NCBI RefSeq assembly: GCF_900155685.1
Contig: NZ_LT732548.1
Location: 956,134-1,020,133 of the forward strand
Direction: 5' to 3'
DNA: 64,000 nucleotides
Source: Paenibacillus bouchesdurhonensis
Lineage (GTDB): Bacteria; Bacillota; Bacilli; Paenibacillales; Paenibacillaceae
Of this stretch, positions 41,427 to 50,633 are shown piece after piece. Each line of letters starts with the position of its first letter. Position 1 is the stretch's first letter. Position numbers and translations under genes: made by a program. A model generated the notes under the pieces. That model searched no databases and had not been told where the DNA came from. It saw nothing but the letters and a program-made list of their open reading frames with translations.

Positions 41427-43526
41427 GTGGCTGAGAACATTCATATTTATGAAAATGGGCTGCATTTGTGGTTTGAGGTGACAGAAGACAAGGATTTGCG
41501 ATTGCTGCATTTCGGTGATCATCCGACAACGTTGTTCGAAGGCTGGGATGATAAGCGCAAAGCCAAGCACCGATTTATTGAGGTACATGTGTCCGGTGAG
41601 AATCATGACGATCACCACGGTTCGAAGCATACAGGGACATTGCCCGGCAAACGTCTGAAGCTGCAGCATATGGAGGATCTTAGAAATGAGACAGGGCGTA
41701 AGCTCGTGTTCCATTTGCAGGATGACGGGGCTACATGCCTGCTCGTAAGCAGTCACATTCAGTTCTATGATGGATTGCCGATCGTTAAGGTATGGAATGT
41801 GCTTGAGAATAGTGGAACGGAGAAGATTGGTGTTGAATATGTGTCGTCTTTCGCCTATACGGGGTTTGATAAGCATGGAGTGAGTGGGCGAGATCAGAAA
41901 ATACGTCTTCATATTCCGCATAATACGTGGTATGGGGAGGCACAGTGGCAAGCTAACAAGCTTCCTGAACTGGGGCTGAACACAGTAAATGAATTTTCAA
42001 TGAAACGATTATCTTACAGCAGTACAGGGACCTGGTCTTCTTCTCAATATGCCCCAATGGCGTTTCTTGAAAATGTAGAGACTGGGGAGGGACTCATCTG
42101 GCAGATTGAGCATAATGGCTCATGGCATTTTGAAATTAGTGATATGACGGAGGAGCTGTACATTCAGCTTAGCGGTCCAACTGAAAATGAACACCATTGG
42201 TGGAAGCAGCTTGAGCCTGGCGAGCATTTTGAGACTGTGCCAGCAGCCGTAGGGGCCGTATCTGGCGGCTTACAGCAAGGTGTTGATGTGTTGACGAAGT
42301 ATCGCCGCAGGATTCGCAGGCTAAATGAGGATAATGAGCAGTTGCCTGTTATTTTCAATGATTATATGAATTGTCTGTTTGGTGATCCAACGACAGAGAA
42401 GCTTATCCCGCTAATTGACGCAGCCGCTGAAGCTGGCTGTGAATATTATTGCATTGACTGTGGCTGGTATTCTGATGGCTATTGGTGGGATGGTGTAGGG
42501 GAGTGGCTGCCTTCTAATGAAAGGTTCCCCGGCGGAATCAGGGAAGTTATAGATTATATCCGGCACAAGGGTATGGTTCCTGGCTTGTGGCTTGAGCTTG
42601 AGGTAATGGGTGTGCAGTGTGTTACGGCAGCGAAGGTGCCGGATGAATGGTTCTTTATTCGTCACGGAAAGCGCGTTATCGACCATTCCCGATATCAGCT
42701 GGACTATCGTAACCCGGAAGTAAGAGCATATGCCGATGAGGTTATCGACCGACTTGTTCGGGAATATGGTGTTGGCTATATTAAGATGGACTATAACATT
42801 AATGCAGGGATCGGCACGGAGGTAGATGCGGACAGCTTTGGCGACGGGCTGTTAGGGCATAACAGGGCATATTTGTCCTGGCTGGATCAGGTGTTCGAGC
42901 GATATCCAGAGCTTGTCATTGAAAATTGCGGCAGCGGTGGAATGAGACTGGATTATGCGATGCTTAGCCGTCATAGCATTCAGTCAAGCAGTGATCAGAC
43001 CGATTACTTAAAAAATGCAGCTATTGCCGCCGCTTCTGCTTCTCTCGTTACGCCGGAGCAATGCGCGGTATGGTCTTATCCGTTGCGGGATGCTGACCGC
43101 GAGGCCGTTGTGATGAATATGATCAACAGCATGCTGCTCCGTATTCATCAAAGCGGACACTTAGCCGAGATCAGTCAGCAAGGACTTGGCTATGTAAAAG
43201 AAGGTATCGCTTATTATAAGCAGATTCGTCATCATATTAAAGCGGGACTGCCTTTTTGGCCGAATGGTCTGCCAAGGCTGAATGATCCGTGGCTTAGCTA
43301 CGGCATACGTGATGGAAACCGCTTGTTCCTTGCGGTATGGAGAATGGATGGCGCCTCAACCGCCTCGTTCCCGATTTCCGGTGCGGCAGGGCATTCTGCC
43401 GAAATTAAGCTTGCTTATCCTTCGGATGGCGGAGCTGAATGGCACTGGAACCGAACCTCTGGAACCTTAAGCATCTCAATTCCTGTAAACAGGGCGGCTA
43501 GGTTGTTTGAGATCGAGTTAAGCTAG
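41427..43526 (+). CDS. Alpha-galactosidase, GH36
   Basis: A cytoplasmic GH36 enzyme of about 699 residues that cleaves alpha-1,6-galactosyl bonds of melibiose, raffinose or related sugars. The N-terminal beta-supersandwich (to about residue 290) has QYAPMAFLENVETGEG and WHFEISDM. The barrel carries YCIDCGWYSDGYWW, the nucleophile Asp in YIKMDYNIN and the acid/base Asp in SSSDQTDYL, both at expected family positions. ATG 41409 overlaps the permease stop, but AAGGAGG at 41411-41417 lies inside that frame and precedes GTG 41427 by nine bases, so GTG is the likely start. Last gene of the operon. Confidence 0.9.
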   Translation: MAENIHIYENGLHLWFEVTEDKDLRLLHFGDHPTTLFEGWDDKRKAKHRFIEVHVSGENHDDHHGSKHTGTLPGKRLKLQHMEDLRNETGRKLVFHLQDDGATCLLVSSHIQFYDGLPIVKVWNVLENSGTEKIGVEYVSSFAYTGFDKHGVSGRDQKIRLHIPHNTWYGEAQWQANKLPELGLNTVNEFSMKRLSYSSTGTWSSSQYAPMAFLENVETGEGLIWQIEHNGSWHFEISDMTEELYIQLSGPTENEHHWWKQLEPGEHFETVPAAVGAVSGGLQQGVDVLTKYRRRIRRLNEDNEQLPVIFNDYMNCLFGDPTTEKLIPLIDAAAEAGCEYYCIDCGWYSDGYWWDGVGEWLPSNERFPGGIREVIDYIRHKGMVPGLWLELEVMGVQCVTAAKVPDEWFFIRHGKRVIDHSRYQLDYRNPEVRAYADEVIDRLVREYGVGYIKMDYNINAGIGTEVDADSFGDGLLGHNRAYLSWLDQVFERYPELVIENCGSGGMRLDYAMLSRHSIQSSSDQTDYLKNAAIAAASASLVTPEQCAVWSYPLRDADREAVVMNMINSMLLRIHQSGHLAEISQQGLGYVKEGIAYYKQIRHHIKAGLPFWPNGLPRLNDPWLSYGIRDGNRLFLAVWRMDGASTASFPISGAAGHSAEIKLAYPSDGGAEWHWNRTSGTLSISIPVNRAARLFEIELS

Positions 43527-43549
43527 CGATAATAAATTGCATGGTAATA

Positions 43550-43600
43550 GTAAAAGCCGCGATGTTCATATTCTTTGAACTATCGCGGTTTTTTTGTCGT
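43550..43600 (+). terminator. Terminator after the alpha-galactosidase gene
   Basis: CCGCGATGTTCA pairs with TGAACTATCGCGG (one bulge), followed by seven T. Confidence 0.88.
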
Positions 43601-43802
43601 TTCCCCCCATGCGTGGATACAAGTGAATCGAAAGATACGATCAATATGAATGGAGGAATTGTAAGGTCGTATCTCTGACATTCATGCTTCTTATACATAT
43701 GTTCAGCCGAGTGTTAAAATGGTATTAAGACAATTCAGGCGAGTAAGGCGTGCATTATTTGATGCATCAATACAAACGATAGAAAAGAAGGAGCGGATTG
43801 AT

Positions 43803-44468
43803 ATGAGTATAGCTGGAATGATTGATCACACGCTGCTGCGGTCGGATGCGACGAAGGAGGAAATCCGGAAGCTTGCGGAGGAAGCCAAGGAATATGGCTT
43901 TGCTTCGGTGTGCGTGAATCCGGTATGGGTAGCCTACGCGGCGGAGCAACTGTCCGGCAGCGAAGTGAAGGTATGTACAGTCATCGGTTTTCCGCTGGGC
44001 GCCGCTACATCAAAGGCAAAGGCTTATGAGACAGCCGATGCGATTAACAACGGTGCTGCAGAGATCGATATGGTAATCAATATCGGGGCACTGAAATCCA
44101 GAGATGAAGCTGCCGTGCTTCATGATATTAAAGCCGTTGTGGATGCGGCTGCCGGTAAGGCTCTGGTTAAAGTAATCATAGAGACCGCCCTGCTCACAGA
44201 TGATGAGAAAGTAAGGGCCTGCGAGTTAGCCGTTCTGGCTGGCGCTCATTTTGTAAAGACATCTACGGGATTCCAGGGCGGCGGCGCTACGGCAGAGGAT
44301 GTCGCTCTCATGCGCCGTACCGTAGGCCCGAACGTAGGCGTTAAGGCTTCGGGAGGAGTTCGCAGCTTGGACGACGTAAATAAAATGGTAGAGGCCGGTG
44401 CAACCCGCATCGGTGCAAGCTCAGGTGTACAAATTGCGAAGGGCGAGCAGGGAACGGGTTCCTATTGA
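43803..44468 (+). CDS. deoC: Deoxyribose-phosphate aldolase
   Basis: Splits 2-deoxyribose-5-phosphate into acetaldehyde and glyceraldehyde-3-phosphate, the last step of deoxynucleoside salvage. The N-terminal [11 protein letters not shown] is conserved, the Schiff-base Lys is in FVKTSTGF, and the proton-relay Lys is in VKASGGVRS near the end. ATG 43803 follows AAGGAG; an open run-in to 43719 lacks a ribosome binding site. At 221 residues it is normal in length. First gene of deoC-deoB-deoD-pdp. Confidence 0.95.
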   Translation: MSIAGMIDHTLLRSDATKEEIRKLAEEAKEYGFASVCVNPVWVAYAAEQLSGSEVKVCTVIGFPLGAATSKAKAYETADAINNGAAEIDMVINIGALKSRDEAAVLHDIKAVVDAAAGKALVKVIIETALLTDDEKVRACELAVLAGAHFVKTSTGFQGGGATAEDVALMRRTVGPNVGVKASGGVRSLDDVNKMVEAGATRIGASSGVQIAKGEQGTGSY

Positions 44469-44505
44469 CAAAATAACATCATAGCGCAGAAAGGAAGCAG
44501 TGAGC

Positions 44506-45687
44506 ATGGCTAAATTCAAAAGAATACACCTCATTGTACTTGATTCCGTAGGTATAGGCGAAGCGCCGGATGCTGCTGAGTTCGATGATGTAGGCTCAGA
44601 TACGCTTGGACATATCGCAGAAGCATGCGGCGGGTTGAATATGCCGAACATGGCAAAGCTCGGTTTGTCCAATATAGAGCAGATCCAGGGCGTACCCAAA
44701 GCGGATAAGCCGTTGGCGTATTATACGAAGATGCAGGAAGCATCGCGAGGCAAAGATACGATGACCGGGCATTGGGAAATCATGGGGCTATATATCGATA
44801 CCCCGTTCCGCGTGTTTCCGGAAGGCTTTCCGGATGAGCTTATTCATCGTATCGAAGAGAAAACAGGGCGCAAGGTCATTGGCAATAAGCCGGCTAGCGG
44901 CACCGAAATTATCGACGAGCTGGGCGAAGAGCATATGAAGACGGGCGCTTTGATTGTGTATACTTCTGCCGACTCTGTCTTGCAAATCGCTGCCCATGAA
45001 GAGGTTGTACCGCTCAAGGAGCTATATGAGATTTGCGAGTTCTGCCGTGAAATCACTTTGGATGATCCTTACATGCTGGGCCGGATAATAGCGCGTCCGT
45101 TTGTGGGCGAGCCGGGGGGCTTTACTCGGACATCAAATCGGCATGATTACGCTCTGAAGCCGTTTGGCCGTACGACGATGAATGAGCTGAAGGACAGCGG
45201 CTTCGACGTGATTGCTCTGGGTAAAATCTCCGATATTTATGACGGGGAAGGGGTGACCAAGGCGGTGCGCACCGTATCCAATATGGACGGGATGGACAAG
45301 TTGATCGAGACGATCAAGACACCGTTCAAAGGACTGTCCTTCGTGAACCTGGTCGATTTCGATGCCGTATACGGCCATCGGCGCAATCCGGAGGGCTACG
45401 GTCAGGCGCTTGAGGAATATGATGCCCGGCTTCCAGAAGTGTTCGAACAGCTGCAGGACGATGACTTGCTGATTATTACCGCGGATCATGGCAACGACCC
45501 GACGTACAAGGGAACGGATCATACGCGCGAATACGTGCCCCTGCTGGTGTACTCGAAATCCTTTACCGGGGCAGGCAAGGAGTTGCCGCTGCGTAAAACC
45601 TTTGCGGATATCGGGGCGACGGTGGCGGAGAATTTTGGCGTGAAAATGCCGGAGCATGGGGCAAGCTTTTTGACGGATTTGAAATAA
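44506..45687 (+). CDS. deoB: Phosphopentomutase
   Basis: Interconverts (deoxy)ribose-1-phosphate and -5-phosphate, linking the phosphorylases to DeoC; cytoplasmic, two Mn ions. Alkaline-phosphatase fold: [14 protein letters not shown] at the N-terminus, the phospho-Thr region around [12 protein letters not shown], and metal ligands in [22 protein letters not shown] 44506 follows AAAGGAAG. 393 residues, normal. In Bacillus the same gene is called drm. Confidence 0.95.
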   Translation: MAKFKRIHLIVLDSVGIGEAPDAAEFDDVGSDTLGHIAEACGGLNMPNMAKLGLSNIEQIQGVPKADKPLAYYTKMQEASRGKDTMTGHWEIMGLYIDTPFRVFPEGFPDELIHRIEEKTGRKVIGNKPASGTEIIDELGEEHMKTGALIVYTSADSVLQIAAHEEVVPLKELYEICEFCREITLDDPYMLGRIIARPFVGEPGGFTRTSNRHDYALKPFGRTTMNELKDSGFDVIALGKISDIYDGEGVTKAVRTVSNMDGMDKLIETIKTPFKGLSFVNLVDFDAVYGHRRNPEGYGQALEEYDARLPEVFEQLQDDDLLIITADHGNDPTYKGTDHTREYVPLLVYSKSFTGAGKELPLRKTFADIGATVAENFGVKMPEHGASFLTDLK

Positions 45688-45714
45688 AATTCAAATGTTG
45701 AGGAGGAAGCCAGG

Positions 45715-46422
45715 ATGAGCGTACACATTGGTGCAAAGCAAGGAGATATTGCAGATACGATTCTGTTGCCAGGTGACCCGCTGCGGGCGAAATATATTGC
45801 GGAAACTTATTTAAGCGATGTAACTTGCTATAACGAGGTGCGGGGGATGCTGGGTTTTACGGGGACGTATCAAGGCAAACGGGTATCCGTGCAGGGGACA
45901 GGGATGGGCATTCCATCGATCGGAATTTATGTTCATGAGCTAATTCAGGAATACGGCGTCAAAAATCTAATGCGCGTAGGTACATGCGGGGCGATGCAGG
46001 AGCATGTTCGGGTTCGGGAGGTTATTCTCGCTCAGGCGGCGTGCACGGATTCCAGCATTAATCGCCATGCCTTTGGCGGCTATGATTACTCGCCAATCGC
46101 TAGCTTCCAACTGCTTAAGAGGGCGTATGAACGCGGCGTGGCCAAGGGGCTGAACATGCATGTCGGCAATGTCTTCACCTCGGATGTGTTCTACCGCGAC
46201 GACAAAACCGTTGTCCAGAAGCTGATGGATTACGGAGTGCTCGGCGTCGAGATGGAGACGACGGCCCTTTATACAATTGCCGCCAAATTCGGCGTGAACG
46301 CATTGACGATACTCACCGTGAGCGATCATCTGCTCACCGGAGAAGAAACCACGGCCGAGGAGCGCCAGACGACATTCCATGACATGATGGAAGTGGCGCT
46401 GGAGACGGCTATTTCATTGTAG
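45715..46422 (+). CDS. deoD: Purine-nucleoside phosphorylase, DeoD type
   Basis: Hexameric phosphorylase that splits purine (deoxy)nucleosides into base and (deoxy)ribose-1-phosphate. The phosphate site [14 protein letters not shown], the loop RVGTCGAMQ, the nucleoside-binding block [17 protein letters not shown] and the catalytic Asp in [10 protein letters not shown] are present. ATG 45715 follows TGAGGAGG. 235 residues, normal. Confidence 0.95.
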   Translation: MSVHIGAKQGDIADTILLPGDPLRAKYIAETYLSDVTCYNEVRGMLGFTGTYQGKRVSVQGTGMGIPSIGIYVHELIQEYGVKNLMRVGTCGAMQEHVRVREVILAQAACTDSSINRHAFGGYDYSPIASFQLLKRAYERGVAKGLNMHVGNVFTSDVFYRDDKTVVQKLMDYGVLGVEMETTALYTIAAKFGVNALTILTVSDHLLTGEETTAEERQTTFHDMMEVALETAISL

Positions 46423-46482
46423 CTTCTAGTATCACAATGTTTCATATTCGCGGCTTAGTATTCATAGTGAGGAGAATCAGCG

Positions 46483-47784
46483 ATGAGAATGGTGGATTTG
46501 ATTGAGAAGAAGCGCGATGGTCAGGAACTGTCTACCAAGGAAATTAATTTCATTATTGAGGGCTATACGCGGGACGAGATTCCCGACTATCAGGTAAGCG
46601 CTTTGGCCATGGCGATATTTTTCAAGGATATGAGCGAGCGGGAGCGAGCTGACTTAACGATGGCAATGGTTCACTCCGGCGATACGATCGATCTGTCAGC
46701 GATTGAAGGCGTGAAGGTTGACAAGCATTCCACCGGAGGCGTGGGCGATACGACAACACTGGTGCTGGCTCCGCTTGTCGCCGCGCTGGACATCCCCGTG
46801 GTCAAGATGTCAGGCCGGGGACTTGGCCACACGGGCGGGACGATCGATAAACTGGAAGCCATCTCTGGCTTCCATGTTGAGATCGGCAAAGAGGAGTTCG
46901 TGAAGCTCGTAAACGAACATAAAATCGCGATCGTCGGCCAAAGCGGCAATCTGACGCCGGCCGACAAGAAGCTCTACGCGCTGCGCGATGTGACGGCGAC
47001 CGTCGATTCAATCCCGCTCATCGCCAGCTCTATCATGAGCAAGAAAATTGCGGCAGGCGCGGATGCGATCGTCCTGGATGTGAAGACAGGCGCTGGCGCA
47101 TTTATGAAAACTGTGGAGGATGCCGGGGAGCTCGCTCATGCCATGGTTAGCATCGGCAACAATGTCGGCCGCAGAACGATGGCCGTCATCTCCGACATGA
47201 GCCAGCCGCTTGGTGCGGCGATCGGCAACGCCTTGGAGGTTCGCGAAGCGATCGCCACTCTTCGCGGCAGCGGACCGAAGGACTTGGAGGAGCTGTGTCT
47301 CGCTCTGGGCTGCCAGATGGTCTTCTTGGCAGGCAAAGCTGCTTCTCTGGAGGAAGCGGAAGAGAAGCTGAGAGAGGCTATACGCAGCGGAAAGGCGCTG
47401 GATAAATTCAAAGAATTCATCGCAAATCAAGGCGGAGACGCCTCTATTGTCGATGATCCGGGTAAATTGCCGACCGCTGCTTATCAAATTGAAGTGCCGG
47501 CGAAGAGCGCCGGAGTCGTAGCCTCCATTGTTGCCGATGAAATCGGTACCGCTGCGATGCTTCTTGGAGCGGGGAGAGCCACAAAGGATTCCGAGATCGA
47601 CCTTGCGGTTGGCCTGATGCTGAACAAGAAAATCGGCGACAAGGTAGCGAAGGGGGAGTCTCTCGTGACGATTCACGCGAACCGGGAAAATGTCGCTGAA
47701 GTTATCGAGAAAATTTATGCGAACATCACGATTGCCGAGCAGGCAGCCGCACCTACGCTCATTCATGGCATTGTAACCGAGTAG
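46483..47784 (+). CDS. pdp: Pyrimidine-nucleoside phosphorylase
   Basis: Phosphorolyses thymidine, uridine and deoxyuridine to base and sugar-1-phosphate. The glycine-rich phosphate-binding motif [13 protein letters not shown] (about residue 81) and the family signature [18 protein letters not shown] are complete, and [19 protein letters not shown] holds the base-binding residues. ATG 46483 follows GTGAGGAG. 433 residues, normal. It completes the deo operon and is followed by a terminator. Confidence 0.95.
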   Translation: MRMVDLIEKKRDGQELSTKEINFIIEGYTRDEIPDYQVSALAMAIFFKDMSERERADLTMAMVHSGDTIDLSAIEGVKVDKHSTGGVGDTTTLVLAPLVAALDIPVVKMSGRGLGHTGGTIDKLEAISGFHVEIGKEEFVKLVNEHKIAIVGQSGNLTPADKKLYALRDVTATVDSIPLIASSIMSKKIAAGADAIVLDVKTGAGAFMKTVEDAGELAHAMVSIGNNVGRRTMAVISDMSQPLGAAIGNALEVREAIATLRGSGPKDLEELCLALGCQMVFLAGKAASLEEAEEKLREAIRSGKALDKFKEFIANQGGDASIVDDPGKLPTAAYQIEVPAKSAGVVASIVADEIGTAAMLLGAGRATKDSEIDLAVGLMLNKKIGDKVAKGESLVTIHANRENVAEVIEKIYANITIAEQAAAPTLIHGIVTE

Positions 47785-47802
47785 GGTGTATTCCGCTGGA
47801 AT

Positions 47803-47836
47803 CTGTCCTCCCCAGATGGAGGGCAGATTTTTTTGT
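47803..47836 (+). terminator. Terminator of the deo operon
   Basis: CTGTCCTCC (47803-47811) pairs with GGAGGGCAG (47818-47826, one G-U pair), then seven T. Confidence 0.9.
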
Positions 47837-47862
47837 ATTACTCCACTGTTTATATAAGTAGT

Positions 47863-47894
47863 TTGACAAGTTATCAGTTTAGTTATAAACTGAT
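47863..47894 (+). promoter_or_regulatory. Promoter and palindromic operator of the MarR gene
   Basis: TTGACA (47863-47868) is followed by the inverted repeat ATCAGTTTA-GTTA-TAAACTGAT (47873-47894). The palindrome overlaps the candidate -10 (TATAAA or TAAACT), an arrangement expected for MarR autorepression. Confidence 0.6.
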
Positions 47895-47964
47895 GACAAC
47901 AAGACGGATATCCAAACTGAATTTACTGCATAAATCGCTTCATTTTGAATGGAGGTGAAGGCAA

Positions 47965-48405
47965 ATGGGAATGGAACGGAAAGAGGAGCGTTCTGGGCTG
48001 CTTATATGGTACCGGCTATCCCGAATTTATAGTCAGAGCCTGCGGGCTTCGAACCAGCATTTGAAAGCCTGGGATTTGACGGCGGCGCAATTCGATTGTC
48101 TGGTACAAATCGGTTCACATGAAGGCCTTACCCAGCAGGAGTTGGCGGATAAGCTGCTTGTTACCAAGGGGAATATTACGCAGCTGCTCTCGAAGATGGA
48201 ACAGTTGGGCTGGGTTACGAGGAAGCAATCTTGGAAGACCAAGTCTTTGTTTTTAACCGAACAGGGGCGCAAGCTGTTTAATGAGGTTGTTCCCGCCCAG
48301 GAACAATTCCAGGCATCGCAATTCGATGGCCTAGAACTGGAAGAGAAGAAACAACTCATCAACTTGTTGCGGAAGGTGCAGCAAACCTCGCTCAAGGAAG
48401 GGTAG
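47965..48405 (+). CDS. MarR-family repressor (MhqR-like)
   Basis: A 146-residue MarR regulator. The winged helix spans LTAAQFDCLVQIGSHEGLTQ, ADKLLVTKGNITQLLSKMEQ and the wing VTRKQSWKTKSLFLT. It precedes a ring-cleaving dioxygenase-like gene by about 90 bases. In Bacillus subtilis the related MhqR represses azoreductase and dioxygenase genes until quinones appear, so the same logic is likely here. ATG 47965 follows GGAGGTGA. There is no obvious redox cysteine, which fits ligand rather than thiol control. Confidence 0.85.
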   Translation: MGMERKEERSGLLIWYRLSRIYSQSLRASNQHLKAWDLTAAQFDCLVQIGSHEGLTQQELADKLLVTKGNITQLLSKMEQLGWVTRKQSWKTKSLFLTEQGRKLFNEVVPAQEQFQASQFDGLELEEKKQLINLLRKVQQTSLKEG

Positions 48406-48495
48406 CTGCTATCGATTCATGCAGATATGAATAGAGACATGCAAGCAGCGAATGAATAATCCACGTATAATCTCACGAACATGGAGGGATGAATG

Positions 48496-49467
48496 ATGCA
48501 TTTCAAAGGAATTCACCACGTATCGGCCATTACGGCGAGCGCTCAGAATAATTTTAAGTTTTATACGAATGTATTGGGATTGCGGCTGGTTAAGAAGACG
48601 GTGAACCAGGATGACCCCTCCGTATATCACCTGTTTTATGGAGACGGGAGGGGGAATCCAGGGACGGAGCTGACATTCTTTGAAATCCCGACGGCGGGCC
48701 GTAACCGGGATGGGAATGATAGCATTTCGGCTATTTCTTTACGGGTTCCAAATGACGCTGCATTAGCTTATTGGAGTAAAAGACTGGATGAGCATGGCGT
48801 GGAGCGAGGAGAAATTACCGAGCGGGCAGGCAGAGCAACACTGTCTTTCGCCGACTTTGAGGGTCAAAGATTAGTCCTCGTTTCCGATGAAGGCAATGAG
48901 GGCGTCGAGGGCGGCAAGCCTTGGGAGAAAAGCAGTGTTCCGGCTGAATACGGCATTACGGGCCTGGGCCCGGTGCAACTAACCGTGGCGAATGCCGAGT
49001 TAACAACCTCTGTGCTGACTAAGCTTATGGGCTTTAGGAAGAAAGGGGAATATCCGTCCAGCATAGCCGGACAGGCGGATATTCAAGTGTTTGAGACTGG
49101 GGAAGGCGGCACGGGAGCCGAAGTGCATATCGAGGAGCGGAATGACCTACCAAAAGAACACCTAGGCCGAGGCGGAGTACATCACGTGGCTTTCCGTGTC
49201 GAGAATGAGGAGGAACTGCACGCCTGGGTTTCTCAGCTAAAAGCTGCGAGAATAGCAAGCTCCGGCTACGTGGATCGCTTTTATTTCCGCTCGTTGTACT
49301 TTAGAGAGCCGAATGGTATTTTGTTTGAAATCGCAACCGACGGGCCTGGCTTTGACACGGACGAGGATATCGAGCATTTGGGCGAAGCGCTCGCTCTCCC
49401 GCCGTTTCTGGAGCCCAGACGCGAACAGATCGAGGCTTATTTGAAGCCGCTGGATACCGTGCAATAA
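48496..49467 (+). CDS. Ring-cleaving dioxygenase-like VOC protein (MhqO/MhqA type)
   Basis: A protein of about 323 residues with two glyoxalase/VOC repeats, proposed to open hydroquinone-type rings in electrophile detoxification. The first module opens GIHHVSAITASAQNNFKFY (metal His), and the second has GGVHHVAFRVENEEELHAW and a Glu in GILFEIATDGPGF. ATG 48496 lies seven bases after GGAGGG; ATG 48493 directly before it is also possible. Likely the target of the upstream MarR regulator. Confidence 0.88.
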   Translation: MHFKGIHHVSAITASAQNNFKFYTNVLGLRLVKKTVNQDDPSVYHLFYGDGRGNPGTELTFFEIPTAGRNRDGNDSISAISLRVPNDAALAYWSKRLDEHGVERGEITERAGRATLSFADFEGQRLVLVSDEGNEGVEGGKPWEKSSVPAEYGITGLGPVQLTVANAELTTSVLTKLMGFRKKGEYPSSIAGQADIQVFETGEGGTGAEVHIEERNDLPKEHLGRGGVHHVAFRVENEEELHAWVSQLKAARIASSGYVDRFYFRSLYFREPNGILFEIATDGPGFDTDEDIEHLGEALALPPFLEPRREQIEAYLKPLDTVQ

Positions 49468-49521
49468 GTTAAGGCGCTTCTCGAATGCCGGCTCTCCACG
49501 TTCCAATAAAAAAACGCTAAT

Positions 49522-49555
49522 AAGGCCAACCGTTAAGAGAGAGCCACGGTTGGCT
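49522..49555. terminator. Hairpin after the VOC gene
   Basis: GCCAACCGT pairs with ACGGTTGGC. The tail is not T-rich, so termination is uncertain. Confidence 0.45.
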
Positions 49556-49684
49556 ATTAAATAGGCATATCAGGCTATGTGCCCATTAGTTCGATTTTAC
49601 CGAATTTGTGCTGCTGGGCTTGCTATTTGGGCTGTACATTTTTTAATATTTTCAGCTTTTGACGGCTATATTTTGGGAATGAGT

Positions 49685-50107
49685 TCAATAAGCCCCCTGA
49701 TGGCTTCTCTCTAAGCTGCGCTCAAACGCCACAATCCACTCCCCTTGAACGAGAGCATATCCGGTATCTCCCTCGGCGACCATACCGTACAGGTTCTTAA
49801 CGTCTAGATATTCTCTGCGTTCTCCGTTGTCGAATTGCAGGGTAATGTAGTAGTGGGTTCGCGATGAGGAGGAGTGCATGTGATCGTTCGCGTGATGGCT
49901 GGAATGATGCTCCACATACGTCCGTTTAGATACGATGGTAGCGAATACGGATCTTTGGGGAGAGCGTTTATTTTGGGCGTATTTTACCCCGTTTGAGATA
50001 AATGTAGCGACGATGATTCCAAATACAACGATAAATATAATCGGAAACAGAGTAGACATCGTATCGAAAAATCCCCCTCCAAAAGGTGAAAAGCCAAAAT
50101 CAGACAT
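49685..50107 (-). CDS. DUF2500-type membrane protein
   Basis: A 140-residue protein with a Gly/Phe-rich start (SDFGFSPFGGGFF), one membrane helix (about residues 18-40, TLFPIIFIVVFGIIVATFI), a His/Ser-rich loop (HHSSHHANDHMHSSSS) and a C-terminal beta domain (YYITLQFDNGERREYLDV) typical of DUF2500 proteins. The start at 50107 lies seven bases from AAGGGGG on the minus strand; ATG 50113 abuts that site. Function unknown. The His-rich stretch might bind metal. Confidence 0.7.
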   Translation of the reverse strand: MSDFGFSPFGGGFFDTMSTLFPIIFIVVFGIIVATFISNGVKYAQNKRSPQRSVFATIVSKRTYVEHHSSHHANDHMHSSSSRTHYYITLQFDNGERREYLDVKNLYGMVAEGDTGYALVQGEWIVAFERSLERSHQGAY

Positions 50108-50276
50108 GTTCATGCCCCCTTCACAATATAAACGCAATAGAAACGCAATTGGTTTCGTATAATGTTTTATTATTCGGATAAGATGGAACATAGACTTGCC
50201 CCGCGCAGCATAAAAATACGGGTAGAATGCAGAACAGCTTGCCAACTGCGTTGTGTGGCTTTGCAAAATATGTTAA

Positions 50277-50282
50277 TATAAT
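50277..50282 (+). promoter_or_regulatory. -10 box of the hflX leader transcript
   Basis: TATAAT, with only weak -35 candidates upstream (TTGTGT at 50251-50256, 20-base spacer). It would start transcription about 25 bases before the leader peptide. Confidence 0.45.
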
Positions 50283-50312
50283 AATACTTTTGAAAAGAAC
50301 GGAGGGTTCCCT

Positions 50313-50354
50313 GTGATTTACATTAGATCCCGTTTTACCACTTTGCGCGGCTAA
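50313..50354 (+). CDS. HflX leader peptide (13 residues)
   Basis: GTG 50313 follows a good ribosome binding site (GGAGGG, 50301-50306) and the frame closes at TAA 50352-50354, encoding MIYIRSRFTTLRG. It is followed by several alternative hairpins and a terminator before hflX. The arrangement is that of a ribosome-sensing leader peptide, in which a stalled ribosome changes RNA folding. Confidence 0.6.
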   Translation: MIYIRSRFTTLRG

Positions 50355-50371
50355 TTGAATAGTGCTCAAAG

Positions 50372-50546
50372 GCTCTGCCCTGTGCAGAGCAAACGGGAGA
50401 GGTGTGCTGTCATAAAGGGGATCTTTATAATAGAATATGCCAACTTTGCCTGACGTCGCTTACGGTAAGCGCTATTTGCCGTAGGCTTGACGCTGGTTAA
50501 TGTTCTTGTTTGCAATGACACAGGGTAACGCCTGTGTCTTTCTTTT
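50372..50546 (+). promoter_or_regulatory. Transcription attenuator upstream of hflX
   Basis: Terminator GACACAGG-GTAACG-CCTGTGTC (50517-50538) with a TTTCTTTT tail. Upstream, CCCTGTG (50378-50384), inside the hairpin GCTCTGC...GCAGAGC (50372-50390), is complementary to CACAGGG (50519-50525), so it can sequester the 5' arm of the terminator. Another hairpin (CGCTTA/TAAGCG) competes with TACGG/CCGTA between them. Confidence 0.65.
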
Positions 50547-50633
50547 CCCCTTAAACTTTTGATCACGAGGCATTCAAGTTAGGAACTTAAGAGATACAAC
50601 TCGACATTGATTGTCGGAGGAGGTTATGTTTGT

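Noticed and set aside
47008..47766. 252-codon minus-strand frame opposite pdp
   Set aside because: Antisense shadow of a complete nucleoside phosphorylase gene with no motifs.
50121..50369. Minus-strand frame across the hflX leader and a longer start for the DUF2500 gene
   Set aside because: It overlaps the leader promoter and leader peptide. The DUF2500 domain starts cleanly at 50107 with a ribosome binding site.
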